DNA of 46,265 nucleotides, from positions 1 to 46,265 of the forward strand of contig JAEDMP010000007.1 in the NCBI GenBank assembly GCA_016302965.1, in the 5' to 3' direction. Below are positions 26,139-34,985 of this stretch, in pieces (within the stretch, counting starts at the first letter, position 1; every line of letters starts with the position of its first letter). The DNA comes from Bacteroidaceae bacterium (GTDB lineage Bacteria > Bacteroidota > Bacteroidia > Bacteroidales > Bacteroidaceae). Both the position numbers and the translations under genes were made by a program. The notes beneath the pieces were generated by a model, which worked only from the letters and a program-made list of their open reading frames with translations, did not search any database and was not told the origin of the DNA.

Positions 26139-26777
26139 ATGACAACGATTTATATCTCAGACCCGCACGATATTACCTGTGCCGGCATCCAGCACGTTTG
26201 CGCAGGATTGCCCGGTTTTGTATGTAGGCGTGCCCTCGACAAGGCCGACCTGATTCAGCTGTTGCAGGAGAAGGAAAATGCCGTGGTGGTGCTCGATTTC
26301 ACCCTTTTTGATATCGCAGATGCCGATGAGTTGCAGATTCTGCACGAGCGTTTCCCCCTGGCACGGTGGATTTTGTTCAGCGAAGAGCTCTCTTTGGATT
26401 TTGTCCGTCGCATGGTGGCAAGCCCCTCGTTCAGCGTCTTGCTCAAGGAGTCTCCACTGGCCGAAATCCGTTCCTGTCTGCTGGCTGCAGGCGACAGCCA
26501 GCGAATGATTTGCCAGCGAATGATGGAATTGTTGCTGGTTCCCGCCGCTACTGCTCATGAGGAAGTGAAACTGACGCGTACCGAGCGAGAGATACTCGTC
26601 GACATCGCTCAGGGGCTGACTACCAGGGAGATAGCCGAAAAGCGTTTCTCCAGTTTTCATACCGTGAACACCCATCGCAAGAACATTTTCCGGAAACTGG
26701 GAGTCAATACCGTGCATGAAGCCACCAAGTATGCGCTCCGTGCCGGCTTGGTGGATTCTTCCGATTATTACATCTGA
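26139..26777 (+). CDS. NarL/FixJ-type response regulator
   Basis: A 212-aa regulator. The receiver domain (about 1-120) has Asp8, phospho-acceptor Asp53 (VVLDFTLFD), Ser81 and Lys103 in the expected places, so it is probably phosphorylatable, although only one N-terminal acidic residue is clear. The C-terminal LuxR-type helix-turn-helix (about 145-207) has LTRTEREILVDIAQGLTTREIA and the recognition helix FHTVNTHRKNIFRKLGV. It has no adjacent kinase. It is the last gene of the run starting at 16343, 36 bp after the second DUF5686 gene, which suggests it reports on or controls this cluster. The kinase at 14879 is a possible partner. It is convergent with lpxB. Confidence 0.88.
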   Translation: MTTIYISDPHDITCAGIQHVCAGLPGFVCRRALDKADLIQLLQEKENAVVVLDFTLFDIADADELQILHERFPLARWILFSEELSLDFVRRMVASPSFSVLLKESPLAEIRSCLLAAGDSQRMICQRMMELLLVPAATAHEEVKLTRTEREILVDIAQGLTTREIAEKRFSSFHTVNTHRKNIFRKLGVNTVHEATKYALRAGLVDSSDYYI

Positions 26778-26825
26778 TTCATCTTTCCAAGGAAGCGGGT
26801 TTCAAAAAGTGATGGTACGCCCCTT

Positions 26826-27986
26826 TCACGATGCCTGTTCCGATGGCTTCAGCAGCCCTGCCATGAGCCGTGCCGCCTGGTGTGGCGCCCCTGTTTTCCC
26901 GATGGCTTGTTTCAGTTCGTTGTAGCCTTCGGTCATCTCTTGGCGCTTGTTGCCGCCGGGCAGGATGGCAGTCAGCTGTTGCCGGATATGGGCCACAGAG
27001 AACGTGTCGGCCACCAGTTCGGGCACCACCTCTTTGCCTGCAATCAGGTTGACCAACGAGATGAAGGGCACCTTGATCAGATGGCGTCTGAGGAACGAGA
27101 TGAGGTGGGGCAGGGGAGTCTTGTAGCAGACCACTTGGGGGACCCCGAAAAGAGCCGTCTCCAATGTGGCGGTGCCGCTGGTGACCAAGGCTGCAGTGGC
27201 CTCGGAGAGCAGCGGGTAAGTCTGTCCGAACACGACGCTCACGGGGATGTGTTGCCCGTTTTTGCCGGTTGTGTTGTTTGTAAATTGTTGATAGTAAGAC
27301 TTTTCTATTCCTGGTGCGCCAGCCGCCACCAACTCGTATCGGTCGGCAAAGGGGGCGGCAGCCTCAATCATGGCGGGCAGGTTGTCCTTGATTTCCTGTC
27401 GTCGGCTGCCTGCCAGCAGGGCGATGATGGGTTTGCCCGTTGGCGAGAGAGATGCCTCCCGCGGCTTGGTGAGAAACTCATGCACCTCGTCGGCCGTTGG
27501 GTTGCCCACATAGTGGATGGGAAAGCCGTGTTTGCCCTCGAAGAAAGCCACTTCGAAGGGCAGGATGGAGAAGAGTTCATCCACATCGCGCTTGATTTGT
27601 TTGATGCGGTATTCCTTCCATGCCCAAATCTTGGGGGCGATATAATAATAGACGGGAATGGCGCTGTGTGACTTGACGTAGCGGGCAATCTTGAGGTTGA
27701 ATCCAGGATAGTCAACGAGGATGACGGCATCGGGTTTCCACGTCATGATGTCGCGCTTGCATCGCCGCATATTGCTCAGGATAACAGGCAGATGGAGCAG
27801 AACTGGGACAAATCCCATATAGGCCAGATGGCGGTAGTGCATCACCATCTCTCCTCCCTCGGCCGCCATCAGGTCGCCGCCATAGAAGCGGAACTCTGCC
27901 TGGCTGTCCTCCTGCTTGAGTGCCCTCATCAGTCGCGAGGCATGCAGGTCGCCGCTTGCCTCGCCTACAATCAGATAATACTTCAT
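26826..27986 (-). CDS. lpxB: Lipid-A-disaccharide synthase
   Basis: LpxB (GT19) condenses UDP-2,3-diacylglucosamine with lipid X to form the lipid A disaccharide at the cytoplasmic membrane. The 386-aa protein opens with MKYYLIVGEASGDLHASRL, the family hallmark. The middle has the PKIWAWKEYRIKQIKRDVD segment and AFFEGKHGFPIHYVGNP. The C-terminal donor-site region includes TSGTATLETALFGVPQVVCYK. Length and features are complete. Its start overlaps the surE stop by 4 bp, an arrangement common in Bacteroidales. Confidence 0.97.
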   Translation of the reverse strand: MKYYLIVGEASGDLHASRLMRALKQEDSQAEFRFYGGDLMAAEGGEMVMHYRHLAYMGFVPVLLHLPVILSNMRRCKRDIMTWKPDAVILVDYPGFNLKIARYVKSHSAIPVYYYIAPKIWAWKEYRIKQIKRDVDELFSILPFEVAFFEGKHGFPIHYVGNPTADEVHEFLTKPREASLSPTGKPIIALLAGSRRQEIKDNLPAMIEAAAPFADRYELVAAGAPGIEKSYYQQFTNNTTGKNGQHIPVSVVFGQTYPLLSEATAALVTSGTATLETALFGVPQVVCYKTPLPHLISFLRRHLIKVPFISLVNLIAGKEVVPELVADTFSVAHIRQQLTAILPGGNKRQEMTEGYNELKQAIGKTGAPHQAARLMAGLLKPSEQAS

Positions 27987-28750
27987 AGTTTCCAGCCTTT
28001 CATCTGCTCCATCAGTCCGTAGGCCGTCACATCCATGGTGGTGGGCGTGATGGCTACATAGTGGTGGGTGAGTGCCCAGTTGTCCGTATCTTCAGCTTCG
28101 GGTTCGTCGTTGGTATATTCGCCCACCATCCAGTAGTAGTCATACTGTCGCGGATGATGGCATTTCACCAGTTCGTTTCCCCAGGTTCCGTTGGCCATCC
28201 GGCATACTCTTACGCCTTGGTATTCAGTGCCTTTTGGGAAGTTGACGTTCAGGCAGGTGCCGAAGGGGAGTCCCTGTTTCAGCACCTCTTTTGTAATCCG
28301 TTGGATATAGGGTTTGAGCGGGTCGAAATCCGCCTCGGGGTCGTGGTCACAGAGCGAGTAGCCGATGGAAGGAATCCCCTTCATGCATCCCTCCATCACC
28401 ACGCCCATGGTGCCCGAGTAGTGGGTATTGACCGAAGCGTTGTCGCCATGGTTGATGCCTCCGATGACCAGGTCGGGCTTCCTTTCGCACAGTTCGCTGA
28501 GCGCCATCTTGACACAGTCAACGGGCGTTCCGTTGCATGACCATATCTGCAGTCCTTGGCTTTCCGAGTGCAGTTTGAGCTGCAAGGGAGTGGTGGCCGA
28601 AAAGGCGCAGGAGAATCCGCTTCGTGCGCCGTCGGGGGCGCATATGAGGATATTTGCCATAGGCAAAAGCATGCCGACGAGCTCGTTGATGCCCTTGGCC
28701 ATATAGCCGTCGTCATTGGAAATGAGGATGAAAGGTTTTGTTAAATCCAT
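27983..28750 (-). CDS. surE: 5'/3'-nucleotidase SurE
   Basis: SurE is a metal-dependent nucleoside monophosphate phosphatase linked to stress survival. The ATG at 28750 gives 255 aa beginning MDLTKPFILISNDDG, with the metal-binding Asp pair at 13-14. An in-frame ATG at 28774 would lie inside the promoter box and is rejected. SGFSC, NGTPVDCV, GGINHGDN and HYSGTMGVVMEG are the further family blocks. The N-terminus, at 9 residues before the strand, is typical. It is co-transcribed with lpxB (4-bp overlap) and divergent from parA. Confidence 0.95.
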   Translation of the reverse strand: MDLTKPFILISNDDGYMAKGINELVGMLLPMANILICAPDGARSGFSCAFSATTPLQLKLHSESQGLQIWSCNGTPVDCVKMALSELCERKPDLVIGGINHGDNASVNTHYSGTMGVVMEGCMKGIPSIGYSLCDHDPEADFDPLKPYIQRITKEVLKQGLPFGTCLNVNFPKGTEYQGVRVCRMANGTWGNELVKCHHPRQYDYYWMVGEYTNDEPEAEDTDNWALTHHYVAITPTTMDVTAYGLMEQMKGWKL

Positions 28751-28771
28751 AAAAAATCGTTTCTTTGGCTG

Positions 28772-28779
28772 CAAAAGTA
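28772..28779 (-). promoter_or_regulatory. -7 box for surE-lpxB
   Basis: On the minus strand, TACTTTTG matches TAnnTTTG. Initiation about 7 bases later gives a leader of roughly 15 bases to the ATG at 28750. No clear TTTG -33 was found. Confidence 0.5.
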
Positions 28780-28822
28780 CGAAAAAAGATGGATAAAATG
28801 ATAGATTGTCATATAAAATGTG

Positions 28823-28830
28823 TATCTTTG
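28823..28830 (+). promoter_or_regulatory. -7 box for the parAB operon
   Basis: TATCTTTG matches TAnnTTTG 30 bp before the parA ATG, with TGCAG following at the expected start region. A TTG at 28806 is too close (14 bp) to be an ideal -33 element. Confidence 0.55.
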
Positions 28831-28860
28831 CAGTCTAATTATTCAGATTAAAACCGAAAA

Positions 28861-29622
28861 ATGGGAAAAATCATCGCATTAGCCAACCAAAAAGGCGGCG
28901 TAGGCAAGACCACCACCACCATCAACCTGGCAGCCTCGCTTGCCACGCTGGAGAAGACGGTACTGGTTGTTGATGCTGACCCTCAGGCCAACGCTTCGAG
29001 CGGTCTTGGTGTCGACATCAAGGATGTGGACTGCTCTCTCTATGAATGTATCATCGACCATGCCGACGTGCGCGACGCCATCTACACCACCGACATCGAC
29101 GGCCTAGACATCATTCCCAGCCACATCGATCTGGTGGGTGCCGAGATTGAAATGTTGAATCTGCCCAACCGCGAGAAGGTACTCAAGTCGCTTCTGGCTC
29201 CCATCAAGGATGACTACGACTATATCCTGATTGACTGCAGCCCCTCGTTGGGTCTGATAACGGTCAACTCGCTCACCGCTTCCGATTCGGTCATCATTCC
29301 CGTCCAATGCGAGTATTTTGCCCTGGAGGGTATCAGCAAACTGCTCAACACCATCAAGATTATCAAGAGCAAACTCAATCCTCGTTTGGAGATTGAGGGA
29401 TTCCTGCTCACCATGTATGACTCACGTCTGCGTCTGGCCAACCAGATTTACGACGAGGTGAAGCGCCACTTCCAGGAACTGGTCTTCAAGACCGTCATCC
29501 AGCGCAATGTGAAGCTCAGCGAGAGTCCCAGCCACGGTTTGCCCGTTATCCTCTACGATGCCGACTCAACCGGCAGCAAGAACCACTTGGCACTTGCCAA
29601 GGAAATCATCAACAAGAATTGA
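28861..29622 (+). CDS. parA: Chromosome-partitioning ATPase ParA (Soj)
   Basis: ParA is a deviant-Walker ATPase that binds DNA nonspecifically and moves or segregates ParB-bound origins. The 253-aa protein has the deviant Walker A KGGVGKTTTTINLA at residues 10-23, with both lysines. DADPQANASSGLG follows, and DYILIDCSPSLG is the Walker B region. No N-terminal helix-turn-helix extension is present, which fits a chromosomal Soj type rather than a P1-plasmid type. It stops 4 bp before parB, so the pair is co-transcribed. Confidence 0.96.
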   Translation: MGKIIALANQKGGVGKTTTTINLAASLATLEKTVLVVDADPQANASSGLGVDIKDVDCSLYECIIDHADVRDAIYTTDIDGLDIIPSHIDLVGAEIEMLNLPNREKVLKSLLAPIKDDYDYILIDCSPSLGLITVNSLTASDSVIIPVQCEYFALEGISKLLNTIKIIKSKLNPRLEIEGFLLTMYDSRLRLANQIYDEVKRHFQELVFKTVIQRNVKLSESPSHGLPVILYDADSTGSKNHLALAKEIINKN

Positions 29623-29626
29623 AATT

Positions 29627-30556
29627 ATGGCAGTACACAAGAAATATGACCGCAACGTTTTGGGTCGCGGTCTTGACGATATTGGCAATGGGCGCGGTCT
29701 CGATGCCCTGATTGACACGCGCGAAGTGCATACCCAGGGCTCGTCGAATCTCTGCGAGATACCCCTCGGCCAAATCAGTCCCAATCCCAACCAGCCCCGC
29801 CGCGAGTTTGACGAGGAGGCTATGCAGGAACTGGCCGCCAGCATCCGCGAGATTGGCATCATCCAGCCCGTCACCCTGCGCCTGATGGAAGATGGTCGCT
29901 ACCAGATTGTGGCCGGTGAGCGCCGTTGGCGTGCCTCTCAGCTGGCCGGCATGAGCGCCATTCCCGCCTATATCCGCACCGTTGAGGATGAGAACGTGAT
30001 GGAGATGGCACTCGTGGAGAATATCCAGCGCGAAGACCTCAACGCCATTGAGATAGCCCTGGCCTATGAGCACCTCGCCGAAACCACGGGCATGACCCAG
30101 GAGAAAATCTCGGAGAGGGTGGGCAAGAGCCGCACCGCCGTCACCAACTACATGCGCCTGCTCAAACTGCCCGCCCAGGTGCAGATGGCCCTCAAGAACA
30201 AAGTCATCGACATGGGACACGCCCGCGCCCTGCTCTCGCTCGACAGCCCCAGCATGCAGATCAAACTCTTCAAGGAGATTGAGAAGAACGGCTACTCGGT
30301 GAGAAAGGTGGAGGAGATGGTGCAGATGCTCAAGAACGGCGAGGATGTGCCCACCGCCAAGAAGAAGATTGCCGCCCAGTCGCAGCTGCCCGAGGAGTTT
30401 GCCATCCTCAAGGACCGGTTGGCCAGCTTTTTCCAGACCAAGGTGCAGATGAGCTGTTCGCCCAAAGGCAAGGGAAAAATCAGCATCTCATTCGACAACG
30501 AGGAGGAGCTGGAACGTATCATGCACGCCCTCGACGGCGCCAAACAGAACGGATAG
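29627..30556 (+). CDS. parB: Chromosome-partitioning protein ParB
   Basis: ParB is a CTPase clamp that loads at parS and spreads along DNA. ATG 29627 (309 aa) is used. An open extension to 29558 overlaps parA in another frame and does not resemble ParB. The N-terminal domain has LGRGLDDI (ParA-contact-like peptide), IPLGQISPNPNQPRREF, and the CTP-binding GERRWRAS (about residues 93-100). ALVENIQREDLNAIE follows, and a helix-turn-helix (TQEKISERVGKSRTAVTNYMR) binds parS. The C-terminal part should dimerise. No complete parS site was seen in the window. Confidence 0.95.
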   Translation: MAVHKKYDRNVLGRGLDDIGNGRGLDALIDTREVHTQGSSNLCEIPLGQISPNPNQPRREFDEEAMQELAASIREIGIIQPVTLRLMEDGRYQIVAGERRWRASQLAGMSAIPAYIRTVEDENVMEMALVENIQREDLNAIEIALAYEHLAETTGMTQEKISERVGKSRTAVTNYMRLLKLPAQVQMALKNKVIDMGHARALLSLDSPSMQIKLFKEIEKNGYSVRKVEEMVQMLKNGEDVPTAKKKIAAQSQLPEEFAILKDRLASFFQTKVQMSCSPKGKGKISISFDNEEELERIMHALDGAKQNG

Positions 30557-30559
30557 CCC

Positions 30560-31282
30560 ATGACGAAGCGCACGTGTGTTGACAGAACCCCCTTGTTCAC
30601 CAAACTCCTGCTGTGTCTCGTCTGTCTGTTCCTCAACACGGCTGACCTGTCTGCCCAGGACCAAGCGGACAGCGTCATGGCCAGGGGCACCCAGGCCGAA
30701 CCGCTCCCCCAGCTGGACACTGACAGCCTGATGGTTCCCCAACTCAAGACCGCGAAGGCTCCCAAAGACTGGAGCAGCTGGCGGCCCAACTCCCAGCGAG
30801 CTCTGTGGCTGGCGCTGGTGCTGCCCGGAGGCGGGCAGATTTATAACCGCAAATACTGGAAACTGCCCATCATCTATGGAGGCTTCATGGGTTGCATCTA
30901 TGCCATGAACTGGAACAACATGATGTACCGTGACTACTCTCAGGCCTATCTCGACATCATGGACAGCGACCCCAACACCTGCAGCTACAACAAGTTCCTG
31001 CACTTGGGCAACCAGATTACCCCCGAGAATGAGGAACGCTACAAGCAGATTTTCAAGAAACGCAAAGACCGCTACCGCCGCTGGCGCGACATGAGTTTCT
31101 TCTGCCTCATAGGTGTCTACGCCCTCTCGGTCATCGACGCCTATGTCGACGCCGAACTCTCGGAGTTTGACATCTCCAAAGACCTCACGCTCAGAGTAGA
31201 GCCGGCTGTCATCCCGAGCCGCACCTCGCGCAGTCCGCTCGACAACTCGTCGTTGGGGCTCCAGTGCAGTCTCCACTTTTAG
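30560..31282 (+). CDS. DUF5683 membrane protein
   Basis: A 240-aa protein of the Bacteroidetes family DUF5683. It has an N-terminal hydrophobic segment ending LSAQ (about residue 33, signal peptide or anchor). A loop with a Ser/Pro-Lys-rich stretch follows, then the conserved core with WLALVLPGGGQIYNRKYWKLPI and two further hydrophobic segments. YSQAYLDIMDSDPN and the KQIFKKRKDRYRRWRD region are typical of the family. It begins 3 bp after parB and is followed by a transglycosylase gene. The function is unknown. The GGGQIYN segment resembles the TM2-type helix hairpin. Confidence 0.82.
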   Translation: MTKRTCVDRTPLFTKLLLCLVCLFLNTADLSAQDQADSVMARGTQAEPLPQLDTDSLMVPQLKTAKAPKDWSSWRPNSQRALWLALVLPGGGQIYNRKYWKLPIIYGGFMGCIYAMNWNNMMYRDYSQAYLDIMDSDPNTCSYNKFLHLGNQITPENEERYKQIFKKRKDRYRRWRDMSFFCLIGVYALSVIDAYVDAELSEFDISKDLTLRVEPAVIPSRTSRSPLDNSSLGLQCSLHF

Positions 31283-31347
31283 AACCCCGCTCAGCAGGCC
31301 GCCTTCCGCTGCCTTCCTGATGCACAAACCTTCAAGAACCCTAAGGA

Positions 31348-32664
31348 ATGAAAAGATATTATTTCAGCATGAAAAGAAACCTGCGGAGCGCAGCGATGGC
31401 TTGCCTGTTGCTGCCGCTCTCATTATATGCCCAAACGGATATTGACAACGAGATAACCGTCACCGACAACGACGGCAACGAGGAGACCATCGAACTGCCC
31501 GAGGCGATGACCCACGACCTGGACAGTCTCATGAACCTCTACCTCTCCAAGAAATACCTGACCGAGGACGAGGACTGCCAGATGAAGGACGTGAACCCCT
31601 ATTTCGGAAAAGAGGTGTATGTCGACCGCCTGTCGCGCATCCCCGGCATCATCGAGATGCCTTATAATGAGGTGGTCCAGAAGTTCATCGACCGCTACAG
31701 CGGCCGCCTGCGCCACTCGGTGAGCTACATGCTCGGTGCTTCCAACTTCTACATGCCCATCTTCGAGCAAGCCTTGGAGACCTACCAGTTGCCCCTCGAA
31801 CTGAAATACCTGCCCGTCATCGAGTCGGCGCTCAACCCCACGGCCGTTTCGCGTGTGGGGGCCACCGGACTCTGGCAGTTCATGCTGACCACGGGCAAGA
31901 TGTACGGTCTGAATGTGAACACGCTTGTCGACGAGCGCCGCGACCCCATCAAGTCATCCTATGCCGCCGCCCGCTACCTGAAAGACCTCTACAAGGTGTT
32001 CGGCGACTGGAACCTCGTCATCGCCGCCTACAACTGCGGCCCCGAGAATATCAACAAGGCCATCAAGCGCTCCAACGGCGAGAAGGACTACTGGAAGATT
32101 TATCCCTATCTGCCCAAGGAGACCCGCGGCTATGTGCCGGCTTTCATCGCCGCCAACTATATCATGACCTATTACTGCGAGCACAACATCTGTCCGATGA
32201 ACACCACGCTGCCCGAGAAGACCGACACCGTCATGGTGGGCAGGAACCTGCACATGGAACAGGTGGCCGCCGTCTGCGGACTGGAGATGGAGCAGTTGCG
32301 CACGCTCAATCCCGCCTACCGGCATGATGTCATCCCCGGTGCCACCGAGCTGGCCTGCTTGCGCCTTCCGCAGGCGGAGATTGGTAGATTCCTGGAAAAC
32401 GAAGACTCTATATATCTGTACAAGACCGACTCGCTGCTCGCCCGTCGCGCTACCGTCGCTGTCAGCGAGACCGCCTACAACGTAGGCAAGAGCACCAAGC
32501 GCACCAGGTCGTCCCGCTCGCGCGGACGGACGGTGACTATCCGCAAGGGCCAGACCCTCTCCGAGATAGCCCGCCAAAACGGCACGACCGTGAGCAAACT
32601 CCGACGGCTCAACGGAATCAAGGGTAACAATATCCGCGCGGGAAAGAAACTCAGAGTCAGATAA
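31348..32664 (+). CDS. LysM-containing lytic transglycosylase (MltD-like)
   Basis: A 438-aa exported enzyme that cleaves the glycan strand of peptidoglycan without hydrolysis. The signal peptide ends at about residue 29 (LSLYAQ). Met8 (31369) is an alternative start. The SLT domain spans about 140-290, with catalytic Glu159 in PVIESALNPTAVS, then GATGLWQFM, and NCGPENINKAI late in the domain. A single C-terminal LysM (about 393-438: TIRKGQTLSEIARQNGTT and NNIRAGKKLRV) binds peptidoglycan. A weak earlier LysM-like stretch lies near 300-345. It is in the par operon and is followed by the Rel/SpoT gene. Confidence 0.93.
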   Translation: MKRYYFSMKRNLRSAAMACLLLPLSLYAQTDIDNEITVTDNDGNEETIELPEAMTHDLDSLMNLYLSKKYLTEDEDCQMKDVNPYFGKEVYVDRLSRIPGIIEMPYNEVVQKFIDRYSGRLRHSVSYMLGASNFYMPIFEQALETYQLPLELKYLPVIESALNPTAVSRVGATGLWQFMLTTGKMYGLNVNTLVDERRDPIKSSYAAARYLKDLYKVFGDWNLVIAAYNCGPENINKAIKRSNGEKDYWKIYPYLPKETRGYVPAFIAANYIMTYYCEHNICPMNTTLPEKTDTVMVGRNLHMEQVAAVCGLEMEQLRTLNPAYRHDVIPGATELACLRLPQAEIGRFLENEDSIYLYKTDSLLARRATVAVSETAYNVGKSTKRTRSSRSRGRTVTIRKGQTLSEIARQNGTTVSKLRRLNGIKGNNIRAGKKLRVR

Positions 32665-32683
32665 CCGATAAACGAACACAACT

Positions 32684-34951
32684 ATGAAAGAGGAGCAAAT
32701 GACCAGAGAGGCCGCCGATGACAAGATGATCAATGATGCCTTTGAACATCTGCTGCAAACCTATTCGGCCTCGCGACACAAGCAGAAGGTAGACCTGATT
32801 ACCAAGGCATTCAACTTTGCACGTCAGGCACACAAGGGAGTGAGACGACTTTCGGGCGAACCCTATATCATGCACCCCATCGCCGTGGCCCAGATAGCCT
32901 GCGAGGAGGTGGGGCTCGGCTCGGTGAGTATCTGTGCCGCCCTGTTGCACGACGTGGTGGAAGATACCGACTACACCACCGAGGATATCGAGAACATCTT
33001 CGGCCCCAAGGTGGCGCAGATTGTCGACGGACTGACGAAAATCAGCGGAGGTATCTTCGGCGACAAGGCTTCGGCCCAGGCCGAGAACTTCAAGAAACTG
33101 CTCCTCACCATGAGCGATGACATCCGCGTCATCCTCATCAAGATATGTGACCGCCTGCACAACATGCGCACCCTGGAGAGTCAGCCCGCCAACAAGCAGT
33201 ACAAGATTGCCGGCGAAACGCTCTATATCTATGCGCCCCTCGCCAACCGCCTCGGACTCAACCGGGTGAAGACCGAGCTCGAAGACCTCAGTTTCAAATA
33301 TGAGCACCCCGAGGAGTATGCCTCCATCCGGAACAAGCTGGCATCCACCCAGGAGTCGCGCCACGAACTCTTCGACAAGTTCACCCAACCCATCCGTGAT
33401 GCCCTCGACAAGATGGGGCTGCCGTATGAGATCAAGGAGCGTGTCAAGAGCCCGTACTCCATCTGGAACAAGATGCAGAACAAGCACGTCACCTTCGATG
33501 AAATCTACGACATCCTGGCCGTGCGCATCATCTTCACCCCGCAGAAGCGCGAGGATGAAATCAACGAGTGCTTCAACATCTATGTGGCCATCAGCAAGAT
33601 ATACAAGTCGCATCCCGACCGTCTGCGCGACTGGCTCAACCATCCCAAGGCCAACGGCTACCAGGCGCTCCACGTCACCCTCATGTCGAAGCAGGGCCGA
33701 TGGATAGAGGTGCAGATCCGCAGCGACCGCATGGACGAGATTGCCGAACAGGGATTTGCCGCCCATTGGAAATACAAGGAGGGCGAAATCGGCGAGATTA
33801 CCGAGGACGAGGGTGAACTGAACGAGTGGCTCCACACCATCAAGGAGATTCTCGACGACCCGCAGCCCAATGCCATCGACTTCCTCGATGCCATCAAGCT
33901 CAACCTCTTTGCTTCCGAAATCTTCGTGTTCACGCCCAAGGGTGAAATCAAGACGATGCCGGCGGGCTGTACGGCCCTCGACTTCGCCTTCTCCATCCAC
34001 ACCTTCCTCGGCAGCCATTGCATCGGCGCCAAGGTGAACCACAAGCTGGTGCCCCTGAGCCACAAACTCCAGAGCGGCGACCAGGTGGAGGTGCTCATCT
34101 CCAAGTCGCAGCATGTGCAGCCGGGGTGGATCAGCTTTGTCTCCACCGCCAAGGCCAAGGCCAAGATCCAGGCCGCACTCCGCCGCCAGGGCAAGGTCAT
34201 CCAGAAAGAGGGCGAGCAGGCGCTTGCCGATTTCCTCAAGACCCACGGTGTGGAGATGACCCCCACCACGGCCGAACAGCTGGCCGCCTTCCACGACATG
34301 CCCCGGGTGGAGGATTTCTACCAGGCGCTGGGTGAGAAGAGCATCATCCTGGGCGACAAGGACATCGACGAGCTGAACGGCAAGAAGAAGAAGGCTTCCG
34401 TCGGCAAGGGCTGGCGTAAGTTTGTGCCCTTCCTGGCCATCAAGTCCAAGGAGGAGAAGGAAGAGGAACCCGAACTCTTTGTGGTGCCCGAGAAGTTCAA
34501 CCGCAAGAAACCCATCTTCATCACCGACAACAATATCCGCCAGTACCGCTTCGTCAGCTGCTGCCATCCCATTCCCGGCGATGATATCCTGGGTTTCATC
34601 GACGGCAAGAACCAGATAGAGATTCACAAGCGCGACTGCCCCGTGGCCGCCAAGCTCAAGAGCAGCTACGGCAACCGCATCCTTGATGCCAAGTGGGACA
34701 TGCACAAGCGGCTCTTCTTCGACGCCACCCTCCAGATGCAGGGCATCGACCGTATCGGACTGCTCAACGAGGTGACCCAAGTGGTGTCGCGCCAGATGAA
34801 TGTCAATATCCATACGGTGAACATCACCTGCGAGGAAGGCATCTTCAACGGCACCTTCGAACTGAGGGTACACGACCGCGACGACGTGAAGGTCATCATC
34901 GACAACCTCAAGAAAATCAATGATATAAAAGAGGTGAAACAGATTAACTGA
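32684..34951 (+). CDS. spoT: Bifunctional (p)ppGpp synthetase/hydrolase, Rel/SpoT family
   Basis: A 755-aa long Rel/SpoT homologue controlling the stringent response. The HD hydrolase domain is intact: His64, His89-Asp90 in LLHDVVEDT, and DRLHNMRTL. The synthetase domain has ERVKSPYSIWNKM, DILAVRIIF and the LNHPKANGYQALHVTL block. TGS (about 400-465: EIFVFTPKGEIKTMPAGCTALDFAFSIH) and a C-terminal ACT domain (about 680-750) complete the regulatory half, with a zinc-finger-like Cys/His stretch near RFVSCCHPIPGDD. All domains are present, so both activities are expected. It is the last gene of the par run, and the next gene starts 35 bp after its stop. Confidence 0.95.
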   Translation: MKEEQMTREAADDKMINDAFEHLLQTYSASRHKQKVDLITKAFNFARQAHKGVRRLSGEPYIMHPIAVAQIACEEVGLGSVSICAALLHDVVEDTDYTTEDIENIFGPKVAQIVDGLTKISGGIFGDKASAQAENFKKLLLTMSDDIRVILIKICDRLHNMRTLESQPANKQYKIAGETLYIYAPLANRLGLNRVKTELEDLSFKYEHPEEYASIRNKLASTQESRHELFDKFTQPIRDALDKMGLPYEIKERVKSPYSIWNKMQNKHVTFDEIYDILAVRIIFTPQKREDEINECFNIYVAISKIYKSHPDRLRDWLNHPKANGYQALHVTLMSKQGRWIEVQIRSDRMDEIAEQGFAAHWKYKEGEIGEITEDEGELNEWLHTIKEILDDPQPNAIDFLDAIKLNLFASEIFVFTPKGEIKTMPAGCTALDFAFSIHTFLGSHCIGAKVNHKLVPLSHKLQSGDQVEVLISKSQHVQPGWISFVSTAKAKAKIQAALRRQGKVIQKEGEQALADFLKTHGVEMTPTTAEQLAAFHDMPRVEDFYQALGEKSIILGDKDIDELNGKKKKASVGKGWRKFVPFLAIKSKEEKEEEPELFVVPEKFNRKKPIFITDNNIRQYRFVSCCHPIPGDDILGFIDGKNQIEIHKRDCPVAAKLKSSYGNRILDAKWDMHKRLFFDATLQMQGIDRIGLLNEVTQVVSRQMNVNIHTVNITCEEGIFNGTFELRVHDRDDVKVIIDNLKKINDIKEVKQIN

Positions 34952-34985
34952 CCGGATTATACCAATCATCCAAAACATAACAAAC

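Noticed and set aside
28751..28774. Upstream surE start
   Set aside because: ATG 28774 falls inside the TACTTTTG box, so the transcript would not include it.
29558..29626. Upstream parB start
   Set aside because: The extension overlaps the parA end in another frame. ATG 29627 fits the family start.
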